Shown piece by piece: positions 29,547 to 37,113 of a stretch of 64,000 bases of DNA (positions are counted from its first letter, which is position 1; the number at the start of each line of letters is the position of its first letter). A program made the translations under genes and the position numbers. The stretch comes from Billgrantia sulfidoxydans (GTDB taxonomy: Bacteria > Pseudomonadota > Gammaproteobacteria > Pseudomonadales > Halomonadaceae): NCBI RefSeq assembly GCF_017868775.1, contig NZ_CP053381.1, forward strand, positions 2,232,001-2,296,000. The letters run 5' to 3'. The notes under the pieces are model-generated. The model did no database searches and had not been told where the DNA came from. It saw only the letters and a program-made list of their open reading frames with translations.

Positions 29547-29676
29547 GGAGGGTAATCCTGTTTGTTAAGGTTTTCAGGGAGAGGTGAAAAAAGCGCCTGA
29601 ATTTTATCATGCCCTGTTGCGGTGCAACAGTTATCCGGAAGGGGTAGAGGGGGTTTGGGACTAGACATTAGTCAAT

Positions 29677-29706
29677 AAAAAACCCCTGACTCGGCAGGGG
29701 TTTTTT
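29677..29706. terminator. Rho-independent terminator (tRNA-Ser; works in both directions)
   Basis: AAAAAACCCCTG pairs with CAGGGGTTTTTT around a short loop, leaving a T-run on either strand. It lies just downstream of the leftward tRNA-Ser gene. Confidence 0.85.
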
Positions 29707-29718
29707 AAAGAATCAAGG

Positions 29719-29808
29719 TGGCGGAGGGACAGGGATTCGAACCCTGGAAGGGCGTTAACCCTTGCCGGTTTTCAAGACCGGTGCATTCAACCGCTCTGCC
29801 ATCCCTCC
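29719..29808 (-). tRNA. tRNA-Ser (anticodon UGA)
   Basis: Read on the minus strand, the 90-base cloverleaf begins GGAGGGA and ends TCCCTCC-G-CCA, so the acceptor stem pairs perfectly and CCA is encoded. The anticodon arm CGGTCTTGAAAACCG places TGA at the anticodon, which decodes UCA and UCG. The T arm has GGTTCGAATCC. The long variable arm expected for serine tRNA is present. Confidence 0.95.
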
Positions 29809-29906
29809 GGCTCACGGGGGCGAATATTACCAGTTACGTTCATAAGGTCAAGTGGGATTCAGCAAAGTGCATCGAGGGGAGGGCGAAGGTGGCCGGAGAT
29901 GACACG

Positions 29907-30332
29907 ATGAAGGTGAGGCCAGCCCCGGCGGTTGCGGCAGCCGTGGTGGATCGGGGCAAGGTGTTGATGGTTCGCCGGCGTCACCCTCCCAATGCCGATA
30001 TGCTCGCGCTGCCGGGAGGGCGCGTCGAGCCGGGCGAGACGCTGTTCGAGGCCGCCGTGCGCGAGTTGCGCGAGGAGACCGGTGTCGACGCCGAAGCGCA
30101 GCGCGTGCTGACCGCCATCGATCAGATCCAGTGCGATGAGGCGGGTCGCTTGCTCAGCCACTTCGTCATCGTGGTAGTGGAATGCCGCTGGACGGGAGGG
30201 CGCGCGATGGCAGGTGACGACGCGAGCGATGCCCGCTGGCTGGATGCGGTACAGCTCAGTGAGGATGCCGAACTGTGCGCCAGCGCACGCCAGATCGCGC
30301 TCGAGCTGCTGACAGTCGCGGAGTTTCGATGA
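29907..30332 (+). CDS. Nudix hydrolase (MutT/ADP-ribose pyrophosphatase-like)
   Basis: This is a 141-residue Nudix protein. The Nudix box reads GGRVEPGETLFEAAVRELREETGV, complete with the REELR-type helix, around residues 38-60. A basic VRRRHPPN segment precedes it, and the fold ends with SDARWLDAVQLSE. The protein probably hydrolyses nucleoside diphosphate derivatives, but the exact substrate cannot be told from sequence. I chose the ATG at 29907 because GGAG lies eight bases upstream and earlier codons overlap the tRNA promoter region. Confidence 0.85.
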   Translation: MKVRPAPAVAAAVVDRGKVLMVRRRHPPNADMLALPGGRVEPGETLFEAAVRELREETGVDAEAQRVLTAIDQIQCDEAGRLLSHFVIVVVECRWTGGRAMAGDDASDARWLDAVQLSEDAELCASARQIALELLTVAEFR

Positions 30333-30441
30333 AGAGGCGTTGAGTCTTGCAGAACTAAGGACTTGCGTCGGGAACCAAGCAACGGCATCCTTGGTCCACT
30401 GCAGAGATCAACCAAGATCAATCACAGGGAGCTCTGGATCA

Positions 30442-31110
30442 ATGGCCTATCACGACACACATGTGGCCCAGCACTCGTCGCAGGCCGTCAGTGCCAGCAA
30501 AGTGCTGCGCAATACCTATGCGCTGCTGGCGATGACGCTGCTGTTCTCCGCCATCACAGCGGGTGCCGCCATGGCCATGGGCGTCGAGCGGATGAACATC
30601 CTGGTCTTCTTCATCGGCGCATACGGCTTGATGTTCCTGGTGCACAAGACCGCCAACTCGGCCGCCGGCCTGCTGGCGACCTTCGCCTTCACCGGCTTCA
30701 TGGGCTTTACCCTCGGCCCGATTCTCAGTGCCTACCTGGCGCTGCCCAACGGGGCCGCGCTGATCATGAACGCCCTGGCCATGACCGGGTTGACTTTCAT
30801 CGGTCTCTCCGCGGTGGCGCTGATCACGAAGAAGGATTTCAGTTTCCTGGGCAACTTCCTGATGGCCGGTGCCATCGTGCTGATCCTGGCCATGGTGGCG
30901 GGCCTGGTCTTTCAAATCCCCACCCTGATGCTGATGGTGTCGGCTGGCTTCGTGCTGTTCGCCTCGGCCGCCATCCTCTTCCAGACCAGCGAAATCGTAC
31001 ATCGCGCCGGCGAGACCAATTACATCCTCGCCACCATCACCCTGTACGTCTCGATCTACAACCTCTTCGTCAGCCTGCTGTCTCTGCTCGGCATCATGAG
31101 CAACGACTGA
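30442..31110 (+). CDS. yccA: Bax inhibitor-1/YccA family membrane protein
   Basis: This is a 222-residue protein with seven predicted helices, of the BI-1 superfamily. YccA of E. coli is an inner-membrane substrate and modulator of the protease FtsH. Conserved elements include NTYALLAMTLLFSAITAG, GFTLGPIL and LYVSIYNLFVSLL. The start at 30442 has GGAG ten bases upstream. It precedes the tus genes; in E. coli yccA is also adjacent to tusE. A strong stem-loop follows. Confidence 0.88.
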   Translation: MAYHDTHVAQHSSQAVSASKVLRNTYALLAMTLLFSAITAGAAMAMGVERMNILVFFIGAYGLMFLVHKTANSAAGLLATFAFTGFMGFTLGPILSAYLALPNGAALIMNALAMTGLTFIGLSAVALITKKDFSFLGNFLMAGAIVLILAMVAGLVFQIPTLMLMVSAGFVLFASAAILFQTSEIVHRAGETNYILATITLYVSIYNLFVSLLSLLGIMSND

Positions 31111-31130
31111 AGCCAGCGGTCAACGGTTGC

Positions 31131-31154
31131 CAGGCCCCGCCACTGCGGGGCCTG
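31131..31154 (+). terminator. Stem-loop between yccA and tusD
   Basis: CAGGCCCCGC pairs perfectly with GCGGGGCCTG across a 4-base loop, 20 bases after yccA. Only 26 bases remain before tusD, so some read-through is likely or tusD has its own promoter upstream. Confidence 0.6.
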
Positions 31155-31180
31155 CGTGTTTACGAAGACAGGAACAGCCC

Positions 31181-31573
31181 ATGCGCTATGGTCTACTCGT
31201 CGAGGGAGCGCCCTACAGCAGCCAGGCATCCCACTCTGCGCTACGTTTTGCCATGGCGCTGATCGCCAGAGGACATCGGGTGGAAAGCGTCTTCTTCTAC
31301 CATGATGGGGTCTACAATGCCTCTCGCCTTGCCGCACCGCCCCAGGACGAACCGCATCTTCACGATGCCTGGTGCTCACTCCATGCCGAGCACGCTACCC
31401 GGCTACAGGTCTGTATCGCCGCCGCCTTGCGCCGCGGGCTGCTCGATTCGCGCGAAGCCGATCGGCATGGCAAGTCGGGGCACAGCGTCGAACCTCCCTT
31501 CGAGCTGACGGGGCTTGGCCAACTGGTCGATCTGGGGCACTCGGTCGACCGGCTGGTGACCTTCGCCCCCTGA
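31181..31573 (+). CDS. tusD: Sulfurtransferase complex subunit TusD (DsrE-like)
   Basis: This is a 130-residue subunit of the TusBCD hexamer, which relays persulfide sulfur from TusA to TusE for 2-thiouridine modification of tRNA. The cysteine in LQVCIAAALRRGL corresponds to the active-site cysteine of TusD. The start at 31181 (MRYGLLVEGAPYSSQ) has AGGAA upstream. It is the first gene of tusD-tusC-tusB-tusE, all on this strand with short gaps. Confidence 0.9.
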   Translation: MRYGLLVEGAPYSSQASHSALRFAMALIARGHRVESVFFYHDGVYNASRLAAPPQDEPHLHDAWCSLHAEHATRLQVCIAAALRRGLLDSREADRHGKSGHSVEPPFELTGLGQLVDLGHSVDRLVTFAP

Positions 31574-31585
31574 GGAGAACCAACG

Positions 31586-31963
31586 ATGCCAACATGCCCC
31601 CCGGTCACCGGAGACGTGCTGGTCATCCTGCGGCATGCACCGCATGGCAGCAGTTGGCTGCGCGAAGGCCTCGACGCCGCGCTGGTGGCCGCCGCCTTCG
31701 GTCAGTCGGTAACCCTGCTGTTCCAGGGCGACGGCGTGCTGGCCCTGGCCAAGGGGCAGCAGGGCGGCCCGCTCGGCCAGAAGGGCACTGCAGCGACCCT
31801 CGATATGCTGGCCATGTACGATATCGAGTCGGTCCACTTCGATCCGGAGGCGCTCGAGCGCTTCGGGCTTGCCCAGCAGGATCTGCAGCTCCCTGCCACG
31901 GCAGTCGACGCCGGCTCGCTCCCGCCAATGATTGCCGGGCATCGGCTGGTCCTGACATTCTGA
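31586..31963 (+). CDS. tusC: Sulfurtransferase complex subunit TusC (DsrF-like)
   Basis: This is a 125-residue subunit of the TusBCD sulfur relay complex. It has the DsrE/F-like fold pattern (VLVILRHAPHGSSWLREGLDAAL, then LLFQGDGVLAL). TusC is a structural subunit and has no catalytic cysteine; none is prominent here. GAGGAGAACC precedes the start. It lies 12 bases after tusD and 28 before tusB. Confidence 0.88.
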   Translation: MPTCPPVTGDVLVILRHAPHGSSWLREGLDAALVAAAFGQSVTLLFQGDGVLALAKGQQGGPLGQKGTAATLDMLAMYDIESVHFDPEALERFGLAQQDLQLPATAVDAGSLPPMIAGHRLVLTF

Positions 31964-31991
31964 TGACCTTGACGCCGGAACGAGGACGCCC

Positions 31992-32282
31992 ATGATCCTG
32001 CATATTCTCAATCGACCGCCCAGTTCGAGCCTGGTCTACCGCGACGCGCTCGCTGCGATGGGGGGCACGGATCGACTGCTGCTGATCGAGGACGGCGTGC
32101 TGGGCGCCATGACGGCGCAGGTTCGCCACTTCCAGGCGATCGACGGGCGCCTTTTCGCGCTGCGCGAGGATCTCAGCGCGCGCGGTCTCGAGGGCCAGTG
32201 CGATGCCAGCGTCCAGGTCGTCGACGTGGATGGCTTCGTCACCCTGACCGAAGAGGCCGACAAGACAGTGAGCTGGTTCTGA
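31992..32282 (+). CDS. tusB: Sulfurtransferase complex subunit TusB (DsrH-like)
   Basis: This is the smallest subunit of TusBCD, 96 residues. It starts with MILHILNRPPSSSLVYRD and contains LLLIEDGVLGAM, both typical of DsrH/TusB. Its stop overlaps the start of tusE (TGATG), showing translational coupling. It acts with TusC and TusD in the sulfur relay to tRNA. Confidence 0.88.
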   Translation: MILHILNRPPSSSLVYRDALAAMGGTDRLLLIEDGVLGAMTAQVRHFQAIDGRLFALREDLSARGLEGQCDASVQVVDVDGFVTLTEEADKTVSWF

Positions 32283-32635
32283 TGGCTTCCTCCGAGATCG
32301 ATCGTTACCTGCAGGTCGGCGACGAGCGCATCGCCCTCGACCCCGAGGGCTATCTTGTCGACCTCTCGGCCTGGACCCCGGCCGTGGCCGAAGCCCTGGC
32401 CGCCGAGGAGGGGCGCGAGCTGACGACGGAGCACTGGGAGGTGATCGAGGTGCTGCGCCGCTTCTATGAGCGCTATGAAGCAGCGCCGGCCATGCGCCCG
32501 CTGGTCAAGGCGGTGAACCAGTCGCTGGGACCGGAGAAGGGGCGCTCGTTGCACCTGATGAAACTCTTTCCCGACAGCCCCGCCAAGGTGGCTGCACGCC
32601 TTGCCGGGCTGCCGAAGCCCGCCAACTGTCTCTGA
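32282..32635 (+). CDS. tusE: Sulfur relay protein TusE (DsrC family)
   Basis: This is a 117-residue DsrC-family protein that accepts sulfur from TusBCD and passes it to MnmA for tRNA 2-thiouridine synthesis. The C-terminal arm ends in PKPANCL, so the conserved penultimate cysteine is present. Only one C-terminal cysteine is seen, which fits TusE rather than a dissimilatory DsrC with two. The start overlaps the tusB stop. Confidence 0.92.
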   Translation: MASSEIDRYLQVGDERIALDPEGYLVDLSAWTPAVAEALAAEEGRELTTEHWEVIEVLRRFYERYEAAPAMRPLVKAVNQSLGPEKGRSLHLMKLFPDSPAKVAARLAGLPKPANCL

Positions 32636-32645
32636 CGGCAGCAAC

Positions 32646-33236
32646 ATGAACTTCCTGGCCCATGCCTGGCTTGCCCGCGGCGGCAGCGACGACTTCCTCT
32701 ACGGCAACCTGATCGCCGACGGCGTGAAGGGCCGCGACCTCACCGCCTGGCCCGCCGAAGTGGCCAACGGTATTCGCCACCACCGTCGCGTCGACGCCTT
32801 CGTCGACGCGCACCCGGTGGTGCTCGCGGCCCGCCGACGTGCGCCCCCAGAGTATCGGCGCTACGCAGGGATCGCCCTCGATCTGGTGTGGGACCATTTC
32901 GTGGCACAGGAACTCGCGCTGGATCAGCGGCCGTCTCGCCTGGTCCAGCGCAGCTACCGGGTGCTGAGTCACCGACCTGCGCCGGCGCGCCTGGAGCGGA
33001 TGATTCCGGCCCTGGTCGCCCAGGACTGGCTGCACCGCTACGCCGACTTCGCCTTTACCTGCGATGCGGTGCGCGGGATCGGCCAGCGCCTCTCCGGCCC
33101 GAACCGCCTGGCGGCACTGGTGCCCTGGTTGGAGGAGGACTACGTCGCCCTGGAGTACGACTTCCGCCGGCTGTGGCCGGCAGTGGCGATGGCGCTCGAA
33201 GTAGCCCCCGGCAGCGAACGCCTCAGCCGCCCCTAA
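32646..33236 (+). CDS. acpH: Acyl carrier protein phosphodiesterase AcpH
   Basis: This is a 196-residue enzyme of the DUF479/AcpH family, which removes the 4'-phosphopantetheine arm from holo-ACP. Family features are visible: MNFLAHAWLA, the FLYGNLIADGVKG segment, and the HHRRVDAFVDAHP histidine/aspartate cluster that binds metal. The ribosome binding site is weak, but the gap to tusE is only 10 bases. Its last 14 bases overlap the convergent moeA gene. Confidence 0.88.
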   Translation: MNFLAHAWLARGGSDDFLYGNLIADGVKGRDLTAWPAEVANGIRHHRRVDAFVDAHPVVLAARRRAPPEYRRYAGIALDLVWDHFVAQELALDQRPSRLVQRSYRVLSHRPAPARLERMIPALVAQDWLHRYADFAFTCDAVRGIGQRLSGPNRLAALVPWLEEDYVALEYDFRRLWPAVAMALEVAPGSERLSRP

Positions 33237-34431
33237 GCCACAGGCACTCGACCGTGTCGCCCACTTCGATACGTGAATCGGCCGGGATCGCGGCCAGCGC
33301 ATCGGCTCTCACACAGGAGGAGAGCACCGCCGAGCCCTGATCCGCGAAGGCATGGGCCGTGATGCCGTGCTCGCTCATGTCCAGGCTGACCCGCATGTAG
33401 TGCCGCCGTGGCCCAGTGCGAGTGGCAAAGTCGGCGCGTGCGCTGAGCCTGGGCAGACTGGCAAGGCCGGGGCAGTCGAGCAGGGCGCCCATCAAGGGGC
33501 GCAGGAAGAGCCAGGCGGCGACGAAACCGGAGACGGGATTGCCGGGCAGGCCAACGAAGCGCACCTCGCGCCCGTCGCTGGCGGCAAGCCTGCCCAGTGC
33601 CAGCGGCTTGCCGGGCTTGAGCGCCAGGCGCCACAGGTCGAGCCGACCGATCGCCTCGATGGCGGACTTGACGTGGTCTTCCTCGCCGACGCTAACACCA
33701 CCGGTGCTCACCACCACATCGACCTGCTCGGCAGCCAGTGCCAGCATGGCGCGGGTGCCGGCGGCATCGTCGGGCATCGAGGCAATGAAGGTGACCTCGG
33801 CGCCGAAACTTTCCAGCAGCTCCTTCAGCATGGGGCGGTTGCTGTTGTAGATCTGACCCGGGAGAAGCGGCCGGCCCGGCTCGACGATCTCGTCGCCGCT
33901 GGCGAGCAGGGCGACGCGGGGGCGACGGCGTACCGCGACCTCGACGATGCCTTGGCTCGCCAGATGCCCCAGCGCGGCGGCATCCAGGCGATGGCCGGCC
34001 TCGAGCAGCACCGCGCCGGCGGCGACGTCGCTGCCGCGGTGGCGCACGTTATTGTTCGCAGGCACCTGGCCTGGTATCGCCACGACGTCACCAGCGAATT
34101 CGACCTTCTCCTGCATCACCACGCAGTCGGCGCCGGGGGGGAGCGGGGCGCCGGTGAAGATGCGTGCGCAGCTGCCCCGCTCCAGCGGCTGCGGCTCGCT
34201 TCCCGCGGCGATGCGCTGGGCGATGGGCAACCGCTTGCCGGCGTCCTCGTGGTGCAGGGCATAGCCGTCCATGGCGCTGTTGTCGAACGGTGGCACGTCG
34301 AGGCGGGCGATGACCTCTTCGGCCAGCACGCGACGCCCGGCCAGTTCGCAGGAAACGGTCTCCGCCTCGACGGGGGAGACCTCCTTCAACAGGGCGGCAA
34401 GCGCCGCCTCGACGGACTGTAGCTCAGACAT
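33223..34431 (-). CDS. moeA: Molybdopterin molybdenumtransferase MoeA
   Basis: This is a 402-residue enzyme that inserts molybdate into molybdopterin (from adenylylated MPT) to give Mo-cofactor. Motifs include [41 protein letters not shown] and GLPGNPVS, covering the MoeA N-terminal, MoCF-binding and C-terminal domains. I chose the start at 34431 ([11 protein letters not shown]), where homology begins; the open frame extends 50 codons into moaB. It overlaps moaB by 8 bases and the end of acpH by 14. Confidence 0.93.
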   Translation of the reverse strand: MSELQSVEAALAALLKEVSPVEAETVSCELAGRRVLAEEVIARLDVPPFDNSAMDGYALHHEDAGKRLPIAQRIAAGSEPQPLERGSCARIFTGAPLPPGADCVVMQEKVEFAGDVVAIPGQVPANNNVRHRGSDVAAGAVLLEAGHRLDAAALGHLASQGIVEVAVRRRPRVALLASGDEIVEPGRPLLPGQIYNSNRPMLKELLESFGAEVTFIASMPDDAAGTRAMLALAAEQVDVVVSTGGVSVGEEDHVKSAIEAIGRLDLWRLALKPGKPLALGRLAASDGREVRFVGLPGNPVSGFVAAWLFLRPLMGALLDCPGLASLPRLSARADFATRTGPRRHYMRVSLDMSEHGITAHAFADQGSAVLSSCVRADALAAIPADSRIEVGDTVECLWLRGG

Positions 34432-34945
34432 GCTGGCCTCGTTCGGGGATGACCAGGTTGGCGAAGTTGCACGGCTTGTGGCGGCTGTCGAGCTGTTCGA
34501 GCAGCAGCCCATCCCAGGCCGTGCGACAGGCGCCGCTCGAGCCCGGCAGGCAGAAGATCGCGGTGGCGTTGGCCAGGCCACCGAGACAGCGGCTCTGGAT
34601 GGTCGAGCTGCCGATCTCCTGCCAGGAGAGCTGGCGGAACTGCTCGCCGAAGCCCTCGATGCGCTTGTCGAGCAGTACCGCCACCGCTTCGGGCGTGGAG
34701 TCGCGGCCGGTGAAGCCGGTCCCGCCGGTGGTGAGGATCACCTGGATCCCAGGGTCTGCGATCCACTCGGAGACCACGGCACGAATGCGGTAGACGTCGT
34801 CGATGACGATGCGGCGGTCGGCCAGGCGATGCCCGGCCTCGGCGAGCCGCTCGGCGAGCAGGGCGCCACTGCGGTCGCTGTTGAAGTCGCGGGTATCGGA
34901 GATGGTCAGAACCGCGATGCTGAGCGGGATCATCGCCTCGCTCAT
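34424..34945 (-). CDS. moaB: Molybdenum cofactor biosynthesis protein MoaB
   Basis: This is a 173-residue MoCF-binding-domain protein. The signature [16 protein letters not shown] is visible, as is [16 protein letters not shown] near the N-terminus. MoaB/MogA proteins adenylylate molybdopterin before MoeA inserts the metal. The start at 34945 is the first methionine with homology; it overlaps the DUF1244 gene by 4 bases (ATGA). Gene order DUF1244-moaB-moeA implies one operon. Confidence 0.92.
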   Translation of the reverse strand: MSEAMIPLSIAVLTISDTRDFNSDRSGALLAERLAEAGHRLADRRIVIDDVYRIRAVVSEWIADPGIQVILTTGGTGFTGRDSTPEAVAVLLDKRIEGFGEQFRQLSWQEIGSSTIQSRCLGGLANATAIFCLPGSSGACRTAWDGLLLEQLDSRHKPCNFANLVIPERGQHV

Positions 34946-35262
34946 GACCGGGGTTCCCGCTTGCGGGCCTGACGCGCCTCGAAGGCGGCCTGCTGCTCCG
35001 GCGTGGCCTCCTGCTGGTACTTCACCTTCCACTCGGCGTAGGGCATGCCGTAGACGTACTCGCGCGCGGCCTCATAGTCGAGCTCGGCGCCCTGTTCGTC
35101 GGCGGCGGCCACCAGCCACTTGGAAAGACAGTTGCGGCAGAAGTCGGCGAGAATCATCAGGTCGATGTTCTGCACGTCCTTGTTGGCATCCAGATGCTGG
35201 AGCAGGCGACGGAAGGCGGCCGCCTCCAGCTGGGTGCGTGTGGCGTCGTCGAGATGCTGCAT
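34942..35262 (-). CDS. DUF1244 family protein
   Basis: This is a 106-residue acidic cytoplasmic protein matching the DUF1244 domain, with features VQNIDLMILADFCRNCLSKW and GMPYAEWKVKYQ. The CRNC motif holds a conserved cysteine pair that might bind metal, but no function has been established for the family that I know of. It is the first gene of a leftward run with moaB and moeA, overlapping moaB by four bases. Confidence 0.85.
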   Translation of the reverse strand: MQHLDDATRTQLEAAAFRRLLQHLDANKDVQNIDLMILADFCRNCLSKWLVAAADEQGAELDYEAAREYVYGMPYAEWKVKYQQEATPEQQAAFEARQARKREPRS

Positions 35263-35326
35263 GACGTTGGCTCCTGGTTCAGGTCGCCTCAGGATAACAA
35301 ATGGCGGCGGGCCTGACGTCTACCGC

Positions 35327-35959
35327 TCAGGTCGTATCGCCGCGGGTGCAGACCGAGAGCACCACCGCATCGTCGTCGCTGACCGAGACCAGTGCATGGC
35401 CCATGTCGCTGTCGAAGTAGATGCTGTCGCCGCGCGACAGCAGCAGCGGCTCGTAGAACTCGGTGTAGAGCTGGATCTCGCCCTCCAGCACCATCAGAAA
35501 CTCCTCGCCGTCATGGCGCACCCACTCGCTGAACTCGTCGAAGCTGCGTGCGCGGACGATGGTCTTGAACGGAATCATGCGCTTCTGGGCCAGCTCGCAG
35601 CTGAGCAGCTCGTGCTCGTAGGTAGGCGTCGGGTGGCGCTGCCCTTCGCCCTGTCGGGTCAGATCGCGGCGCCCCATGGTGCGCGGCTGCACCTTGGGCG
35701 GCGTGAGCAACTGCGGCAGGTCGATGCCCAGGCCGTTGATCAGTTTCTGTACGGCGGTGAACGTCGGCGAGATCTGGTCGTTCTCGATCTTGGACAGGGT
35801 GGAGCGGGCCAGGCCGGTGCGCTGGCTGACGTCCTCCAGGGTCCACTGGTTGGCCAGGCGGATTTCCTTGAGTCGTTCGCCGAGGCGCAACGGTTCGACG
35901 AAGGGTTTGCGTCCCGAGGCGATGCGTAGCGCGGCCTGCTGGTCGGTGTTGGCGGGCAT
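35327..35959 (-). CDS. XRE-family transcriptional regulator with cupin domain
   Basis: This is a 210-residue regulator. A helix-turn-helix occupies about residues 24-80 (LGERLKEIRLANQWTLED, then GLARSTLSKIENDQISPT), and a cupin sensor domain is in the second half (FLMVLEGEIQLY, then LLSRGDSIYFDSDMGHA). Such HTH-cupin regulators, the PuuR and related groups, commonly control amino acid, polyamine or dipeptide catabolism. A perfect inverted repeat lies 16 bases before its start. The neighbouring HDAC-family gene could be a target, given that some of that family act on acetylpolyamines (inference). Confidence 0.87.
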   Translation of the reverse strand: MPANTDQQAALRIASGRKPFVEPLRLGERLKEIRLANQWTLEDVSQRTGLARSTLSKIENDQISPTFTAVQKLINGLGIDLPQLLTPPKVQPRTMGRRDLTRQGEGQRHPTPTYEHELLSCELAQKRMIPFKTIVRARSFDEFSEWVRHDGEEFLMVLEGEIQLYTEFYEPLLLSRGDSIYFDSDMGHALVSVSDDDAVVLSVCTRGDTT

Positions 35960-35975
35960 GAATGAGTTCACTATC

Positions 35976-35990
35976 GGAAACAGAGTTTCC
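35976..35990. promoter_or_regulatory. Inverted repeat GGAAAC-N3-GTTTCC before the XRE-cupin gene
   Basis: GGAAAC and GTTTCC form a perfect 6-bp inverted repeat with a 3-base spacer, 16 bases upstream of the regulator's ATG. It is a probable autoregulatory operator for the HTH-cupin protein. Confidence 0.5.
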
Positions 35991-36069
35991 CGAAGCGTAC
36001 CACAGATGTTCCGCTTGCACCGGTCGCATGGCGCCACCCCCATGCGCGTTCCCGACACAGCCGGGCGGC

Positions 36070-37005
36070 TCAGGTCTCGAAGGGCAAGCCTAGCAGGGCC
36101 TTGAGGTGGGCCTCGGCGCTGCGCCCCAGCGAATCCAGGTCGTAGCCGCCCTCGAGCACCGACACCAGGCGCCCCTCGGCATACAGCGCGGCGACATCCA
36201 GGGCCAGGCGAGTGACCCAGTAGTAATCCTCGTCCTCCAGGCACAATTCCGCCAAGGGGTCGTCGCGATGCGCGTCGAAGCCGGCCGAAACCAGCACCAG
36301 CTCGGGCTTGAAGGCGTGCAACGCCGGCAACCAGTCGTCCTCGATCGCGCGGCGGAAGGCGGCGCTGCCGGTGCCGGCCTCCAGCGGCGTGTTCACCACG
36401 TTCTGCCACTCGCTGCGCAGGTAGCGCCAGGGGTAGAAGGGGAACTGGAAGCTGGAGCAGATCAGGACATCCGGGTCGTCCTTGAAGATATCGATGGTGC
36501 CGTTGCACTGGTGCACATCGAAGTCGAGGATCGCAATGCGCCGCGCCCCGTAGCGGGCGCGGGCGTGAGCCGCGCCGACGGCGACGTTGTTGTAGAAGCA
36601 GAAGCCCATGGCATCGGTGGCCTCGGCGTGGTGGCCGGGGGGGCGCACGGCACAGAACACGTTGTCGGCCTGGCCGCGATAGACCTGGTCGACGCCGCGG
36701 ATCACCGCGCCCGCGGCCACGCGGGCGGCGTCCAGGCTGTCCGGATTCATCAGCGTGTCACCGTCCAGGCTGACGATGCCCGACTCGGGAACACACTTGT
36801 CGAGCGCTTGGAGGTGACGCAGCGGATGCACCCGGGCGAGTTCCTCTTCGCTGGCGGGTCGCGCCTCCGATTGCATGGTCTGCTGCAGCAGGCCGCTGAG
36901 GGCCAGACGGGCGCGGATGGCCTCGAGGCGCAGGGGGCTTTCGGGGTGCTCCGGGCCCATATGGTGAAGGTCGCAGTCCGGGTGCGAGATGAACGCCGTG
37001 ATCAT
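36070..37005 (-). CDS. Histone deacetylase-family hydrolase (HDAC/acetylpolyamine amidohydrolase-like)
   Basis: This is a 311-residue zinc hydrolase of the arginase/deacetylase fold. Catalytic histidines are in RPPGHHAEATD; zinc ligands are in LDFDVHQCNGT and in SAGFDAHRDDPL. The usual HDAC text is DVDVHHGNGT; here two positions are changed (Q and C), which may alter activity. Members deacetylate protein lysines, acetylpolyamines or acetoin-related compounds, and the class cannot be settled from sequence. It is divergent from the Pat-type acetyltransferase at 37114, with 108 bases between. The start at 37005 is where homology begins. Confidence 0.85.
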   Translation of the reverse strand: MITAFISHPDCDLHHMGPEHPESPLRLEAIRARLALSGLLQQTMQSEARPASEEELARVHPLRHLQALDKCVPESGIVSLDGDTLMNPDSLDAARVAAGAVIRGVDQVYRGQADNVFCAVRPPGHHAEATDAMGFCFYNNVAVGAAHARARYGARRIAILDFDVHQCNGTIDIFKDDPDVLICSSFQFPFYPWRYLRSEWQNVVNTPLEAGTGSAAFRRAIEDDWLPALHAFKPELVLVSAGFDAHRDDPLAELCLEDEDYYWVTRLALDVAALYAEGRLVSVLEGGYDLDSLGRSAEAHLKALLGLPFET

Positions 37006-37018
37006 ATGGAACTCCAGA

Positions 37019-37032
37019 GTGACTGAAGTCAC
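37019..37032. promoter_or_regulatory. Palindrome GTGACT-GA-AGTCAC between HDAC-like gene and pat
   Basis: This is a perfect 6-bp inverted repeat with a 2-base spacer, 13 bases upstream of the HDAC-like start and inside the divergent promoter region shared with the acetyltransferase gene. It is a candidate operator; the regulator is unknown. Confidence 0.4.
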
Positions 37033-37113
37033 CTTAATGCGCGCAAGCCCTTGCACAACAGTGTCAATAAGTCGTACACAAGGAGGCATCCACTGCTCTG
37101 CTGAGGTGACGTC

